A stretch of 64,000 bases of DNA from Eisenibacter elegans DSM 3317 (GCF_000430505.1 NZ_AUMD01000011.1:372001-436000); one strand, 5' to 3'; counted from the first letter of the stretch, positions 25,827 through 35,583 are shown. Notes: generated from the letters alone by a model not told the origin. Numbers and translations are program-made.

Positions 25827-25850
25827 AATACCCCGACTAAGCGGGGTATT
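25827..25850 (-). terminator. Terminator after the SusD-like gene
   Basis: A nine-pair stem AATACCCCG/CGGGGTATT with a six-base loop, followed on the minus strand by TTTTTTATC. It lies 9 bases past the stop at 25860. Confidence 0.8.
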
Positions 25851-25859
25851 TTATTCTGG

Positions 25860-27164
25860 TTATTCGTTCAGAGGTATGGGGAACTGTTGATGTACAATAT
25901 CTCCTGGTCGGTCGATGGGTACATTAGCAGCATTGAGGCGGTTGTATCGGCGGAGGTCAATCATCCGATGGCCTTCTAGCCAGAGGGAATAGCGTCGTTG
26001 GCGAAGCAGCTCATCGATGAGGGCGGCTTGATCGACAGTGCCGCTATAGGCTGCTAAGCCTGCTGCGCTTCTGATGGTGTTGAGAATCGTAACAGCACCA
26101 GGCAAGTCGCCAGTTTGTATTTTTACTTCGGCATCAATGAGTGCGAGCTCTTCATTACGAATAAAGGGGATAGGAGTCGTATTGGTAGGGTATAAATTCT
26201 GGATATGAGTCCCTGTAAGCCCATCTACGTCTCTAGAACCTCCAGGACGTAAGCGTGTTTTGTTTGTTACACGTGTATCACCAACTGTGGCATCTGTGAG
26301 GAATGAAGGGTGTACGTAGATGTTATCCGATGCCTCTCCATAAAACATAGGATTTAGGAAGTCGTTGGGTGCGGTAGAGAACACAAATCGAGGTCCAGCC
26401 TGTAGGTCTCCCCCGACAGTATAAAACGAAGCTGCCAATAACGCCGGTACATCAGCCCATCGTTGTTGGTATACGGCCACCCTTGCGGCGAGCGCACGAT
26501 TGATTTGTTTGAATGTGGCCGGAGTGTTAAATCCATTGTATCCACTAGAGAGGCTGAAGGGGAAAGCCTCACCGGCAGCATCCAAATCTACAACAGCCTC
26601 ATTGAGGAGATTTCGGATGGCTGTTAGGGCGGCCTCTCGGGTCAGAAAGGGGCCTAGAGCTGTCGGGTTGGCTACATCAACACGGATACCGTTCTCATGC
26701 AACATATTTAGGACAATTAAGAGACAGTGTGCTTTGACAGTTCTGGCAAAACCCTTATAACCGTTTTTTTCCGAAGCATTGACAAGCGAGCTGCGATCGG
26801 CAGCCTCTATCAACAAGTTGGCGTTCTTGATAGTCCGGTAAGCATTATTGTAGGGAGATGTCAGATAAAATGTATTATTGTCTAACCTAGTTCCATTAGC
26901 CCCAAGTAAGTCCTGAACATTACGAGGGTCAGCATCAAAGAGATATGCCTCGCGCCCAATCACAGCGACAGACTTTAGGAACACATCATAGCCAACACGC
27001 ATATGCGCCTCGGTACCTTTGGCAAGGTTATTCAACTCTACCCGAGAGGCATTTTCTAGGAATCCATCTACGCTGGGTCGGTTGGGGTCAATGACACGCT
27101 TCAACTCACAGGAGCTTAAAAGCGCTACCAAGAATATGGCAAAATAAATATGTAATGATTTCAT
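25860..27164 (-). CDS. SusD/RagB-family outer-membrane lipoprotein
   Basis: Surface substrate-binding partner of the adjoining TonB-dependent channel. The 434-residue protein begins with the lipoprotein signal MKSLHIYFAIFLVALLSSC, and the mature part is helical TPR-like, as in the SusD family, ending with the common LLRQRRYSLWLEGHRMIDLRRYNRL segment and a final PLNE. The gene lies 21 bases downstream of susC, so the two form an operon. No glycosidase, peptidase or sulfatase lies inside the unit, so the substrate is not evident. An M28 peptidase is next upstream but in a separate unit. Confidence 0.92.
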   Translation of the reverse strand: MKSLHIYFAIFLVALLSSCELKRVIDPNRPSVDGFLENASRVELNNLAKGTEAHMRVGYDVFLKSVAVIGREAYLFDADPRNVQDLLGANGTRLDNNTFYLTSPYNNAYRTIKNANLLIEAADRSSLVNASEKNGYKGFARTVKAHCLLIVLNMLHENGIRVDVANPTALGPFLTREAALTAIRNLLNEAVVDLDAAGEAFPFSLSSGYNGFNTPATFKQINRALAARVAVYQQRWADVPALLAASFYTVGGDLQAGPRFVFSTAPNDFLNPMFYGEASDNIYVHPSFLTDATVGDTRVTNKTRLRPGGSRDVDGLTGTHIQNLYPTNTTPIPFIRNEELALIDAEVKIQTGDLPGAVTILNTIRSAAGLAAYSGTVDQAALIDELLRQRRYSLWLEGHRMIDLRRYNRLNAANVPIDRPGDIVHQQFPIPLNE

Positions 27165-27185
27165 AAGAGTCGAGTTTGGGATTGT

Positions 27186-30101
27186 TTAGAAATTAGCCAC
27201 TAGGTGAAAGAATGCCCTGCGTGCTGTTGGGAATGGAGCAACCTCAATTCCAGTAGAAAGCCCTGCACCACCTTTGGTAGAAACCTCAGGATCATAACTA
27301 CTGTAATTGGTAAACGTCAATGGGTTGTATGCAGATACGCCTATCTTTAAGCCCGTAAGTGTATTGCCAAGATTTTGGCGTAGGAAATCGCCCTTAAAGC
27401 GATAATACAAAGAAACTTCTCGTAGGCGTATGTAGCTTGCATCTTCAATGTATCTGATAGTTCCGACTGTATTGCGTCGGGCGATACCCGCAGGGGTATC
27501 ATAGTCAGCACTAGTTCGCCCTATTATATCTGTCAATAAATTTGTCAAGTTGAGGTTATTCCCTCCCTCCTTCCAATGCCATAGGAAGCTTAGGTCAAAT
27601 TGCTTAAAGAAAGTTAGAGAGTTCATCCAGCCGAGTTGGAAAGTAGGCTCGACATCTCCTACGGTAATAGTTTCACCAAGAGAATTTATGCCTTTAAGCT
27701 GTGTAACAGGTCTGCCTTCTTCAATGAAAAAAGTACCAAGTCCTAAGCCGAATGCCGATCCGGCAGGTGCAAAAGCAGGAACATCTAGGCGGGTAACTTT
27801 GGAGCGGTTAAACCAGAAGTTGAAGGTGGTGTTCCATACGATGTTCTCGCTTTTCAATACTGCAGCACCCAAAGACAGCTCTATTCCTTGGTTGACTAGG
27901 TCGGCAAAATTTCCAAACTCGCTGGTGAAGCCCGAAGAAGCTGGGGTGCTGCGCTGTAAGATTAGGTCAGTTACATTACGGTTGTAGTATGTAGCTTCTA
28001 AGAAGATGCGGCTCTGCAAGAAACCAATGTCTACCCCTGTTTCAAACTCTTGTGCGCGTTCGGGTTGTAAGGCCGTGTTGCCAGACTGAGGGCTGATGAT
28101 AGAGCCACCTGTGCCTGCGATGTTATTGGGGTTAAAGCCGGTAAAAGTGGCCCCAAAAATGGCGCTACTTCCTGTTTCGCCATAGGCTGCTCTTAGCTTG
28201 AACTGATTGATTGGGCTGATAGTCCAAAAATCGAAGTTGGCTAGGTTCAGGGCTAATGAGGCTTTAGGAAAGGCATAATAGCGGTTAGGTTCTCCGTTTC
28301 GGGTAGACTTATCTAGGCGGATGCCGAGTGTGGCAATGATTTTATCATCATAGTTAGCCTCTTGTTGGGCAAAAAAGCCAAAATCTTGTTCGAACTCTAA
28401 GGTTTGCGCCAAAGATTGTGCACCAGACTGCCCAAGCGTGGTCTGTCCGGGTACCAATTGTGTTGCTTGATTGTATATCAAATCACGATCGATACGCAAG
28501 GTCGTAAAACCAGCCTGGGTGGTCAAGTCTAGCTGATTGTTCATGGCTGAGGCATTAAACACCAACAAGCCTTGATAGTTGGTATTGAGCACCTTGTTAT
28601 TGCCCACGCCCAAAAAGCCATTTTGTACTCCGCGTTGTGCTTGGTGTGTTTCGGGAACAAAGACATAGGTTTGATGAGAAAAGTAATCCAAACCACCGCT
28701 GATGGTTGCTTTTAAGAACATATTATCGCGGCGAAGGAGGTTGAAGTTAGTCCTGATGCTTTGAATAGTACGGTAAGTAGTTTCTTGGTTTTTGGCCAAA
28801 TCCCTAACCAATAGGGGGTTACCCGAAGCATAGGGGTTGTCTGGATAATTCCCATTGACAGGCATCAGCTGCGCCCAAGGACGGGTAAAGGCTAGGTTGT
28901 AGCCGTAGCTTAGTCCGCCTTCATTTTCATTGCCAGTGAAACCTCGATCTGCATTGCTGTTGACAAAGCTAGAACTCACAGCAATATCAAAGAAATCAGA
29001 TACTTTATGATCAATATTTAAACGCAAAGAGAGACGACGATGACCAGTAAAGCGGATAATCCCTTCTTCGCTGCGGTATCCTCCTCCGACATAAAACTTG
29101 GTTTTGTTATCGCCACCTACAGCCGTAAAACGTGTATCAGTAATAAGACCAGTGTTGCCATAAATTTCGCGCTCATAGTCTCTCAGTTGTCCGGCATTGC
29201 GGGCAGCTACAAACCGCTGCCGCTCTACTTCTCCAAAGTCAGCCAAAACACGATCTTCGGTAAAGTCTCGTTGCCCCAAGAGCCGAATTACCCTTGAGCC
29301 TCCGATATCTTGTGAGAACGTAAACTTTGTTTTACCGGCTGAGCCGCGCTTTGTCGTGATAATAACAACCCCAGCGTTGGCACGTGTTCCATAAATTGCG
29401 GCGGCTGATGCCCCTTTCAAAACCTCGATGCTCTCAATATCTTGTGGATCTATATCGGCCATACGGTTGGAAGTATTTTCTTCGTTGCCGGCGTTTGCCC
29501 CTGAGGCAAAACGCACCCCGCTGGGTAGCTCTGAGTTATCCATATATACCCCGTCTACAATGAACAGGGGTTGATTTTGCCCTACAATAGAGGAGATACC
29601 GCGTAGGCGTATTGAGATGCCGCCCCCTGGCGCGCCAGAGCTTTGGGTAATATTAGCTCCTGTCAGCTTGCCATATAGTGCTGCATCAAAAGTGGCAGGG
29701 TTGGTTACCCCAACCAAATCTTGAGCGGATATAGTCGACACTGCATTGGCTAGATTGGAGCGTTTGACACTCGTAGCTAACCCCGTAACCACTACTTCAT
29801 CCAGCTGTCTGTTGTCATCAGCCAGGCTGATGTTGATATTACTTTGGTTACCGACAGTAACCTCCTGTGAGGCAAATCCGATAAACCTAAAAACCAAGAC
29901 ATCACCCTCATTGGCATTGATACTATATTCACCATTCATACCGGTAGCCGCCCCTTGGGTGCTGCCTTTGATAAGAATAGTAACTCCGGGTATTGGGTTA
30001 CCCTCTGCGTCTGTTACAGTGCCTGTAATCATACGTCCTTGCCCAAAAACAAGTCCGCAGCTAAGCACCCAAAAAAACAATAAGCGTAAAATGTGTTTCA
30101 T
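27186..30101 (-). CDS. SusC/RagA-family TonB-dependent receptor
   Basis: A 971-residue outer-membrane channel. It has a signal peptide (MKHILRLLFFWVLSCGLVFGQ), an N-terminal carboxypeptidase-like domain (GTVTDAEGNPIPGVTILIKGSTQGA), a plug with the SusC marks DEVVVTGLATSVKR and DIESIEVLKGASAAAIYGTRAN, and a 22-strand barrel ending in an aromatic residue after FHLVANF. Import is powered by TonB-ExbBD, and the exb genes at 58-61 kb could supply this. Together with susD it forms one uptake unit for an unknown oligomer, peptide or glycan. Base composition is slightly more AT-rich in its upstream region. Confidence 0.95.
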   Translation of the reverse strand: MKHILRLLFFWVLSCGLVFGQGRMITGTVTDAEGNPIPGVTILIKGSTQGAATGMNGEYSINANEGDVLVFRFIGFASQEVTVGNQSNINISLADDNRQLDEVVVTGLATSVKRSNLANAVSTISAQDLVGVTNPATFDAALYGKLTGANITQSSGAPGGGISIRLRGISSIVGQNQPLFIVDGVYMDNSELPSGVRFASGANAGNEENTSNRMADIDPQDIESIEVLKGASAAAIYGTRANAGVVIITTKRGSAGKTKFTFSQDIGGSRVIRLLGQRDFTEDRVLADFGEVERQRFVAARNAGQLRDYEREIYGNTGLITDTRFTAVGGDNKTKFYVGGGYRSEEGIIRFTGHRRLSLRLNIDHKVSDFFDIAVSSSFVNSNADRGFTGNENEGGLSYGYNLAFTRPWAQLMPVNGNYPDNPYASGNPLLVRDLAKNQETTYRTIQSIRTNFNLLRRDNMFLKATISGGLDYFSHQTYVFVPETHQAQRGVQNGFLGVGNNKVLNTNYQGLLVFNASAMNNQLDLTTQAGFTTLRIDRDLIYNQATQLVPGQTTLGQSGAQSLAQTLEFEQDFGFFAQQEANYDDKIIATLGIRLDKSTRNGEPNRYYAFPKASLALNLANFDFWTISPINQFKLRAAYGETGSSAIFGATFTGFNPNNIAGTGGSIISPQSGNTALQPERAQEFETGVDIGFLQSRIFLEATYYNRNVTDLILQRSTPASSGFTSEFGNFADLVNQGIELSLGAAVLKSENIVWNTTFNFWFNRSKVTRLDVPAFAPAGSAFGLGLGTFFIEEGRPVTQLKGINSLGETITVGDVEPTFQLGWMNSLTFFKQFDLSFLWHWKEGGNNLNLTNLLTDIIGRTSADYDTPAGIARRNTVGTIRYIEDASYIRLREVSLYYRFKGDFLRQNLGNTLTGLKIGVSAYNPLTFTNYSSYDPEVSTKGGAGLSTGIEVAPFPTARRAFFHLVANF

Positions 30102-30199
30102 AGGACTTTAGTGAATTTTTTGAAATTATTGTTTGGAGAATTTACCGGCTTTTTAGGCGGGCTGTAGATGCAATGCTAATGCTACATTTTATAAAAAAC

Positions 30200-30219
30200 A
30201 AAAAATATGCATATTTTTT
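30200..30219. promoter_or_regulatory. 20-base perfect palindrome upstream of susC
   Basis: AAAAAATATG/CATATTTTTT, centred about 108 bases before the susC start, in AT-rich DNA. It may be a regulator site or simply an A/T palindrome. Confidence 0.35.
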
Positions 30220-30370
30220 TATATATAAAATATTTATACAAAATATTATTCTGCCATATCAATTAAAGTCGAGTTATTGGGATGTAAGCAGTATTTGGTT
30301 TTAGAGGTGTTTAAAATGAGTGAACTTAATCAAATATAGAAATAAATAAGTGGCTGACTTGTTTAATAAA

Positions 30371-30401
30371 AAAAGCCCTGAGGTGGGCTCTCAGGGCTTT
30401 T
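30371..30401 (-). terminator. Terminator after the M28 peptidase gene
   Basis: A 12-pair stem (AAAAGCCCTGAG with CTCAGGGCTTTT) with a seven-base loop, about 29 bases past the stop at 30430. A T-run is present within the arms on both strands. Confidence 0.8.
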
Positions 30402-30429
30402 TCAACAAGTGATTAGCGATATTTTTTAC

Positions 30430-32034
30430 CTACTTATCCACCTTTAGTCGTTCTTCTCTGTTGGCGATTTCCCAGGCGGTATGGAAAATAAGTCGGGTTA
30501 TTTTTTCCATTTTTGGGAAGTGTATCTTCTCTACAGTATCTGTATGCTGGTGGTAGTCGGGGTGTACGCCATTGAAGTAGAAAATAACTGGTATGCGGTT
30601 TTTAGCAAAATTATAGTGGTCGGAGCGGTAATAAAACCGGTTAGGGTCATTGTCTCTATTGTATAGATAATCGAGCTTGAGCTGGGTATAAGTATCATTG
30701 GCTTTTTCGCTTAATTGATGTAGCTCTGTGGAGAGCTTATCAGAGCCAATGAGATAGATATAATTAGGGTCATTCTTGCGGATATACTCTCCACCGATGC
30801 GGCCTATCATATCGATATTGAGGTTGGCCACTGTGTTTTCGAGGGGGAAAATGGGGTTGACATCGGTGTAAAATTGCGAGCCAAAGAGCCCGATTTCTTC
30901 TCCGGCTACAGTGATGAATAAGATACTACGGCGGGGGCGGTATCCTTCGGCGGCAGCTTTGGCAAAGGCTTCGGCCATCATCATTACGGCTACTGTTCCG
31001 GAGCCATCATCGTCAGCACCATTAAATATTTTATCCCCTTCCATCCCTACGTGGTCATAGTGTGCACTGATGACAAGCAGCTCGTCCTTTTTATCTGTTC
31101 CTTCCAAAAAGCCCAATACATTTTCGGTATCTCGCTCTATCTCCCAAAGTTGCTGGAGTGAGAGGGTGGCTTGTTGGGCAGTAAAGGTTTCGGCAGTCGT
31201 TTTGCCGCTTTGGCCTATTTTTTTACGTTGTGTTTTGAGCTGGTCAGCAGTAGTATTGAGCCACTGCGCCGCTACACTGGCGCTCACCACCAGGACAGCA
31301 GGCGACTGAGGGTAGGGGTTATACAAGTTCGATGGGCGCTTACGCTGTTGTGCTTTATATTGGCTATAGGCTGCGCCAAGGTCTTGGTCGTTGTCGCCAG
31401 CAATGATAATCAGCCCTTTGGCTCCACGGCTTTGGGCGGTTGCCAACTTGGTTTCCCAGCGAGCTGCTTCCGATTCTTGCGCCGCTCCCGTAATACGAGA
31501 GTTGGCGTTGGCATCTAGTGGTTCGCCCTGATAACAAATGACCCACTGGCCGTTGAGCTGCTCTAATGCTTCATAATCGCTGTATTGTGCCGTATGAATG
31601 CCATAGCCCACAAATACAGGTTGTAGCACTGTGGCCGGTGTCTGATAATCAGAAGGACTAAAAAAATCTTTGCCATACACAAAGTCTTGGCCGTTGAGGG
31701 TCAACGTACCTTCAGTACTTTTTTTACGACCTATCTGAAATCGCTGAAAATAGCTATTCCCCTCTGGGGTAGGCACTGGAGCAGCCAGCCCTACAGTCTT
31801 AAAATGTTGGCGGATGTAGTCAGCAGCTTTTTTTTGACCTTTGCTACCGGTGTCTCGTCCTTCCATACTATCGGCAGCGATGACGTGTAGGTGTTTGGAA
31901 AGCGCCTCTTGGGTGATGACCTTGGCGTAGCGGATGGCGGTCTGGTCTTGCCCTGATGCCGGTACAACCACAAGCCAAAACATTGCCCAGGCGATAAATA
32001 ATGTGCCTAGGTTTTTGATATAGTATTGTTTCAT
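30430..32034 (-). CDS. Secreted M28-family zinc aminopeptidase
   Basis: A 534-residue exported peptidase. The start at 32034 gives the signal peptide MKQYYIKNLGTLFIAWAMFW..., cleaved after SG or nearby; the ATG at 32055 is less likely. A PA-like insert occupies about residues 130-260. The catalytic M28 domain has zinc ligands His325 (SAHYDHVG), Asp341 (FNGADDDGSG), Glu380 region (VAGEEIGLFG) and Asp408 (NIDMIGR). It would trim peptides in the periplasm or outside the cell. The gene is transcribed towards the susC/susD pair but ends at its own terminator. Confidence 0.92.
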   Translation of the reverse strand: MKQYYIKNLGTLFIAWAMFWLVVVPASGQDQTAIRYAKVITQEALSKHLHVIAADSMEGRDTGSKGQKKAADYIRQHFKTVGLAAPVPTPEGNSYFQRFQIGRKKSTEGTLTLNGQDFVYGKDFFSPSDYQTPATVLQPVFVGYGIHTAQYSDYEALEQLNGQWVICYQGEPLDANANSRITGAAQESEAARWETKLATAQSRGAKGLIIIAGDNDQDLGAAYSQYKAQQRKRPSNLYNPYPQSPAVLVVSASVAAQWLNTTADQLKTQRKKIGQSGKTTAETFTAQQATLSLQQLWEIERDTENVLGFLEGTDKKDELLVISAHYDHVGMEGDKIFNGADDDGSGTVAVMMMAEAFAKAAAEGYRPRRSILFITVAGEEIGLFGSQFYTDVNPIFPLENTVANLNIDMIGRIGGEYIRKNDPNYIYLIGSDKLSTELHQLSEKANDTYTQLKLDYLYNRDNDPNRFYYRSDHYNFAKNRIPVIFYFNGVHPDYHQHTDTVEKIHFPKMEKITRLIFHTAWEIANREERLKVDK

Positions 32035-32134
32035 AGAAGTAAATCGTTTTTCCAAAAATAAAGCAATCTCTTCGGCTTTCCTAAATCAGCTCCCCAAAAG
32101 CGCCCCTTGTTCACGATTTTAGAAAAACTTTCTT

Positions 32135-32142
32135 TAACTTTG
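32135..32142 (+). promoter_or_regulatory. kdsA: Promoter -7 element before kdsA
   Basis: TAACTTTG, a perfect TAnnTTTG, 67 bases before the kdsA start. The nearest TTG is 25 bases upstream, longer than usual. Confidence 0.35.
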
Positions 32143-32209
32143 AGCCGTTTGTGAATCTCTTGCCCAAGGTCTTGATTACTCCTTACTTTGGGCCTAATAC
32201 AACACCAAT

Positions 32210-33040
32210 ATGGCTCTAAAAAAAGTACAAGTAGGCGATATTTCTTGTGGGGAAGATGCCCTCTTTCTTATTTCTGGTCCCTGTGTCATCGAAGATGAGT
32301 CGATTATGATGCAAACCGCCGAGAAGCTCAAAGAAGTGTCTGAGCGCCTAGGCATACAAGTTATTTATAAGTCTTCGTTTCAAAAAGACAACCGCAGTTC
32401 TTTGGATTACTACCAAGGTCCCGGCCTCGACGAAGGACTCAAGATTTTGGCACGTATCAAGGCCGAATTTGGCTTCCCACTCCTGACCGACATCCACAGC
32501 GCTGATCAGGCTGCCGCCGCTGCCGAGGTCATTGATGTGTTGCAGATTCCGGCATACCTCTGTATGCAGACCTCGCTGACAGTAGCTGCCGCCAAAACAG
32601 GGCGTGTGGTCAACCTCAAACACGGGCAGTTCCTAGCCCCTGAGAATATGAAGCACCCTGTCAAGAAGATTGAAGCCAGTGGCAACAACCAAATCATCTT
32701 GACCGAACGCGGCTATACTTTTGGATACAATGACCTGATTGTAGACCCTCGTAGTTTTTATCACCTCAATCAAATGGGGTATCCTGTCGTATTTGACGTA
32801 ACCCACGCCATCCGCAAGTATGGTATCCCAAGTGCTGATGCCAAAGGTGGAGCGCGTGAGTTTTTGCCTACGCTTGCCCGCGCCGGAGTAGCTTCTGGGG
32901 TCGACGGCCTCTTTGTCGAAACACACCCCAACCCTGAAGCCGCACTCTGTGATGCTGCCAGCCAACTCTGTGTAACAGACCTCGAAGAGTTTCTCAAGCC
33001 TTTGCTCGAAATTCACACGGTCGTGCGTCGATATACCTAG
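32210..33040 (+). CDS. kdsA: 3-deoxy-8-phosphooctulonate synthase
   Basis: Condenses D-arabinose 5-phosphate with phosphoenolpyruvate to KDO-8-phosphate for lipopolysaccharide core synthesis. The 276-residue TIM barrel has LISGPCVIEDE, KSSFQKDNRSSLDYYQGPGLDEGL, HGQFLAPENM, and FDVTHAIRKYG. Cys25 in the LISGPC block is the metal-ligand Cys of the metal-dependent class; the E. coli enzyme has Asn there. Its neighbour downstream, 78 bases later, is a transaldolase-CBS fusion whose CBS half looks like that of the arabinose-5-phosphate isomerase KdsD. Confidence 0.95.
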   Translation: MALKKVQVGDISCGEDALFLISGPCVIEDESIMMQTAEKLKEVSERLGIQVIYKSSFQKDNRSSLDYYQGPGLDEGLKILARIKAEFGFPLLTDIHSADQAAAAAEVIDVLQIPAYLCMQTSLTVAAAKTGRVVNLKHGQFLAPENMKHPVKKIEASGNNQIILTERGYTFGYNDLIVDPRSFYHLNQMGYPVVFDVTHAIRKYGIPSADAKGGAREFLPTLARAGVASGVDGLFVETHPNPEAALCDAASQLCVTDLEEFLKPLLEIHTVVRRYT

Positions 33041-33118
33041 TTATTTAGCGCTTAACGGCCCGGTGGCTTGGCGCGCCTTTTTGTACAAATATTTACCCCT
33101 TAATATTTTTCAGCAATT

Positions 33119-34150
33119 ATGGAACTATACCTCGATTCTGTCAACTTTCAAGAAATAGAAGAGGCTTTCCGTTTGGGCTTTCTCAACGGCCTAACTACCA
33201 CTCCTACTTTTATGCACCGTGAGGGCATCAAGGATATTGATGGCGCTATCGTCAAATTGTCTAAGATGGTACCTGTATTGCAGATTGAAGCCCTTGGCGA
33301 TACTGCCGAAGAGATTTTGGCAGAGGCCGAGCGCCAGTTGGCTTTAGGTTTGGACGTAAACAAGACCGTCTTCAAAATCCCTGTGTCTAACGAAGGCTTG
33401 CGCGCCTGTAAAATGTTGCGCGACAAAGGCCTGATGGTCAATGTGCACCTAGTCTACACCCTCGCGCAGGCCTATATGGCGATGCAAGCCGGAGCGACGT
33501 ATGTCTGCCCATTGGTAGGACGCTGGCAAGACCAAGGCCACGATGCTATTGCCCTTATAGAGCAGTGTGTCGATACGGTCGAGCGTTATGGATACGATAC
33601 CAAGATTATGTTCTCGTCTGTACGCCACTCAGAGCACGTTCGTACAGCCATTATCAGTGGAGTACACACCATCACCGCGCCTTGGAAGGTGATGAAGACC
33701 TTGACGGCCAACCACTTCACGGATGTTGGAACAGACCAGTTTGTACGCGACACCGAACTGATGACCACCCGTGTACGCGAAGTAATCGCCACCGCCAACC
33801 CTGTTATCAAAACAGAAGACACTATCTTCAGCGCCCTGAGCCAAATGACTAGCTCTGGCCTAGGAGCGGTAAGTGTGGTAGACGGACAGGGAGTGCTCGT
33901 GGGAATCTTTACCGACGGAGACCTGCGCCGCAAGCTCAATGAAGGTGGCCAAGCTGTACTTGACCAAAAAATGAGCACTATCCTCTCGGGCAAAGCTCCG
34001 ATTCAAATCATTGAGCACGCCCTGCTGTATGATGCAGTAAGTGTATTCAAATCTGCTCAGGTGGACAACATTGTTGTGGTTAACGACAAAAACCAACCTG
34101 TAGGGATGATTGACATCCAAGATTTTGTCAAGCGCAATTTGATTGGCTAG
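33119..34150 (+). CDS. Transaldolase/F6P-aldolase-like domain fused to a CBS pair
   Basis: A 343-residue two-part protein. Residues 1-215 form a small transaldolase of the TalC/fructose-6-phosphate aldolase group: LTTTPTFMHREG, Schiff-base Lys86 in TVFKIPVSNEG, and TYVCPLVGRWQDQGHD. Residues 230-343 form two CBS motifs (VVDGQGVLVGIFTDGDLRRKL and VVVNDKNQPVGMIDIQDFV) that resemble the CBS pair of KdsD arabinose-5-phosphate isomerase. The fusion is unusual. It follows kdsA, so an aldol route to arabinose 5-phosphate, or nucleotide regulation of it, is a possible role; this is inference. Confidence 0.85.
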   Translation: MELYLDSVNFQEIEEAFRLGFLNGLTTTPTFMHREGIKDIDGAIVKLSKMVPVLQIEALGDTAEEILAEAERQLALGLDVNKTVFKIPVSNEGLRACKMLRDKGLMVNVHLVYTLAQAYMAMQAGATYVCPLVGRWQDQGHDAIALIEQCVDTVERYGYDTKIMFSSVRHSEHVRTAIISGVHTITAPWKVMKTLTANHFTDVGTDQFVRDTELMTTRVREVIATANPVIKTEDTIFSALSQMTSSGLGAVSVVDGQGVLVGIFTDGDLRRKLNEGGQAVLDQKMSTILSGKAPIQIIEHALLYDAVSVFKSAQVDNIVVVNDKNQPVGMIDIQDFVKRNLIG

Positions 34151-34172
34151 TCTTACCGGCTTCTTATTTCCA

Positions 34173-34210
34173 AAAAGCCCTGTTGTTTTCTTACAAACAA
34201 CAGGGCTTTT
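34173..34210 (+). terminator. Terminator of the kdsA/transaldolase unit
   Basis: A 16-pair perfect stem (AAAAGCCCTGTTGTTT with AAACAACAGGGCTTTT) with a six-base loop, 22 bases past the stop at 34150. Confidence 0.85.
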
Positions 34211-34287
34211 GTATGAAGATGGGATACAAGGGCAGCGTTTTGTAGCGTATACGGGGTTGATTGTGTGGGTTTTGGCAGTGTGCGAAA

Positions 34288-34965
34288 TTACTCTCCCAAC
34301 AAGTCTGGGCGGCGCTGACGTGTTCGTTGGATGGCCTGCTGCTCACGCCACTGACCGATGCGCTTGTGGTCGCCGGAGCGCAGGATTTCGGGTACTTCTA
34401 GCCCCTCAAAGCTCGCAGGACGGGTATATACCGGCGGTGAGAGGAGTTGGTCCTGAAAGGAGTCTGTCAGGGCGGAGGTCTCATCAGAAAGCACACCCGG
34501 AATCAGGCGAATCACCGAGTCGGCCACTACAGCCGCTGCCAGTTCTCCCCCCGAGATTACATAATCTCCGATGCTGATTTCACTCGTAACAAAAAGCTCA
34601 CGGGCGCGCTCATCGATGCCCTTATAGTGCCCACAGAGCAGGATAAGGTTTTGTTTGAGCGACAGCCGGTTAGCCGCTGCCTGAGTATAAGGTACACCGT
34701 CGGGCGTAAGATAGATAACCTCATCATAGTCTCGTTCGGCTTGTAGCCCCCGGATACACTTGGCGATAGGCTCTACCATCAAGACCATTCCTGCGCCGCC
34801 GCCAAACATATAGTCATCTATTTGAGCTTGTTTGTTGATGGCGTAGTCGCGCAGGTTATGTAGGTGTACAGTCGCTAGCCCCTTGTCTTGTGCACGCTGC
34901 ATAATAGAATGGGCAAAAGGACTGACGAGCAAGTCAGGCACACAAGTGATGATGTCGATACGCAT
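34288..34965 (-). CDS. trmD: tRNA (guanine-N1)-methyltransferase
   Basis: Methylates G37 of tRNAs reading CNN-type codons to keep the reading frame. The 225-residue SPOUT enzyme has [12 protein letters not shown] at the start, [55 protein letters not shown] (the knot), and the C-terminal helical part. Complete. It follows rimM by 11 bases, keeping the rimM-trmD order of the usual rpsP-rimM-trmD-rplS cluster, of which rpsP and rplS are missing here. Transcription is opposite to the kdsA unit. Confidence 0.96.
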   Translation of the reverse strand: MRIDIITCVPDLLVSPFAHSIMQRAQDKGLATVHLHNLRDYAINKQAQIDDYMFGGGAGMVLMVEPIAKCIRGLQAERDYDEVIYLTPDGVPYTQAAANRLSLKQNLILLCGHYKGIDERARELFVTSEISIGDYVISGGELAAAVVADSVIRLIPGVLSDETSALTDSFQDQLLSPPVYTRPASFEGLEVPEILRSGDHKRIGQWREQQAIQRTRQRRPDLLGE

Positions 34966-34976
34966 AAGGCAGGCGG

Positions 34977-35543
34977 TTATTCTTCGTCTAAGTCGTCAGG
35001 AGTTTCTTTAATATCTTGCAAGTAGATGTCTACCAAGCCGTCGGGCAGGGTTACATAAACACATCGGGCGGCTTTATCTACGCGCTGTATCATTGCATCC
35101 ACTGCCGGAACCAACACTTCTGAGCCTTGGGGGTGTGCTACTCCCAAGATGACCTGCGGCGTACTATCATAAATAGTGGCTACGGTGCCTACATCGCCTA
35201 GGGCTTCGTCTTCGACCCTAAAGCCCACTAGCTCGTGGTAGTAGTAATCGTCGTCGGAGAGGGGGGGTAAGGCCGTCAGGGGCAAATAAAGCGGCAAGCC
35301 TACCAAGGTTTCTGCTTTTTCGAGGGTATCTACCTCTTCGAGCTTAAAGATGGCATATTTGCCTGAAATGCGCACCCGCTCTACAAAATGAGGAACCAAG
35401 GCCCCTCGAACCATCAGCAATACCGCCTCTAGCTGCTGATAATCAGCGGGGTTATCTACATCCAACACTGCCGACACCTCGCCTTGTAGGGCGTGGGTTT
35501 TGGCGATATGGCCAATGGCATAATAATCGTCTAATGAGGGCAT
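34977..35543 (-). CDS. rimM: 16S rRNA processing protein RimM
   Basis: Assembly factor for the head of the 30S subunit. A 188-residue protein from the ATG at 35543 ([27 protein letters not shown]); the open frame beyond this is not conserved. The family blocks are [13 protein letters not shown] near the N-terminus and [27 protein letters not shown] with the PRC-barrel ending [10 protein letters not shown] and [14 protein letters not shown]. It is the first gene of the rimM-trmD pair and lies 40 bases downstream of the DUF423 gene. Confidence 0.93.
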   Translation of the reverse strand: MPSLDDYYAIGHIAKTHALQGEVSAVLDVDNPADYQQLEAVLLMVRGALVPHFVERVRISGKYAIFKLEEVDTLEKAETLVGLPLYLPLTALPPLSDDDYYYHELVGFRVEDEALGDVGTVATIYDSTPQVILGVAHPQGSEVLVPAVDAMIQRVDKAARCVYVTLPDGLVDIYLQDIKETPDDLDEE

Positions 35544-35583
35544 ATTTTCTGAACTATAATTTGCGATAAAATATTTGTTGTGC

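Larger units (their letters stand above)
30102..30429. other. 328-base intergenic region with AT-rich island
   Basis: No gene is seen. It holds the terminator of the M28 peptidase gene (30371-30401), an AT-rich stretch at about 30180-30260 with a perfect 20-base palindrome at 30200-30219, and the upstream region of susC. I could not find a full consensus promoter. Confidence 0.6.
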
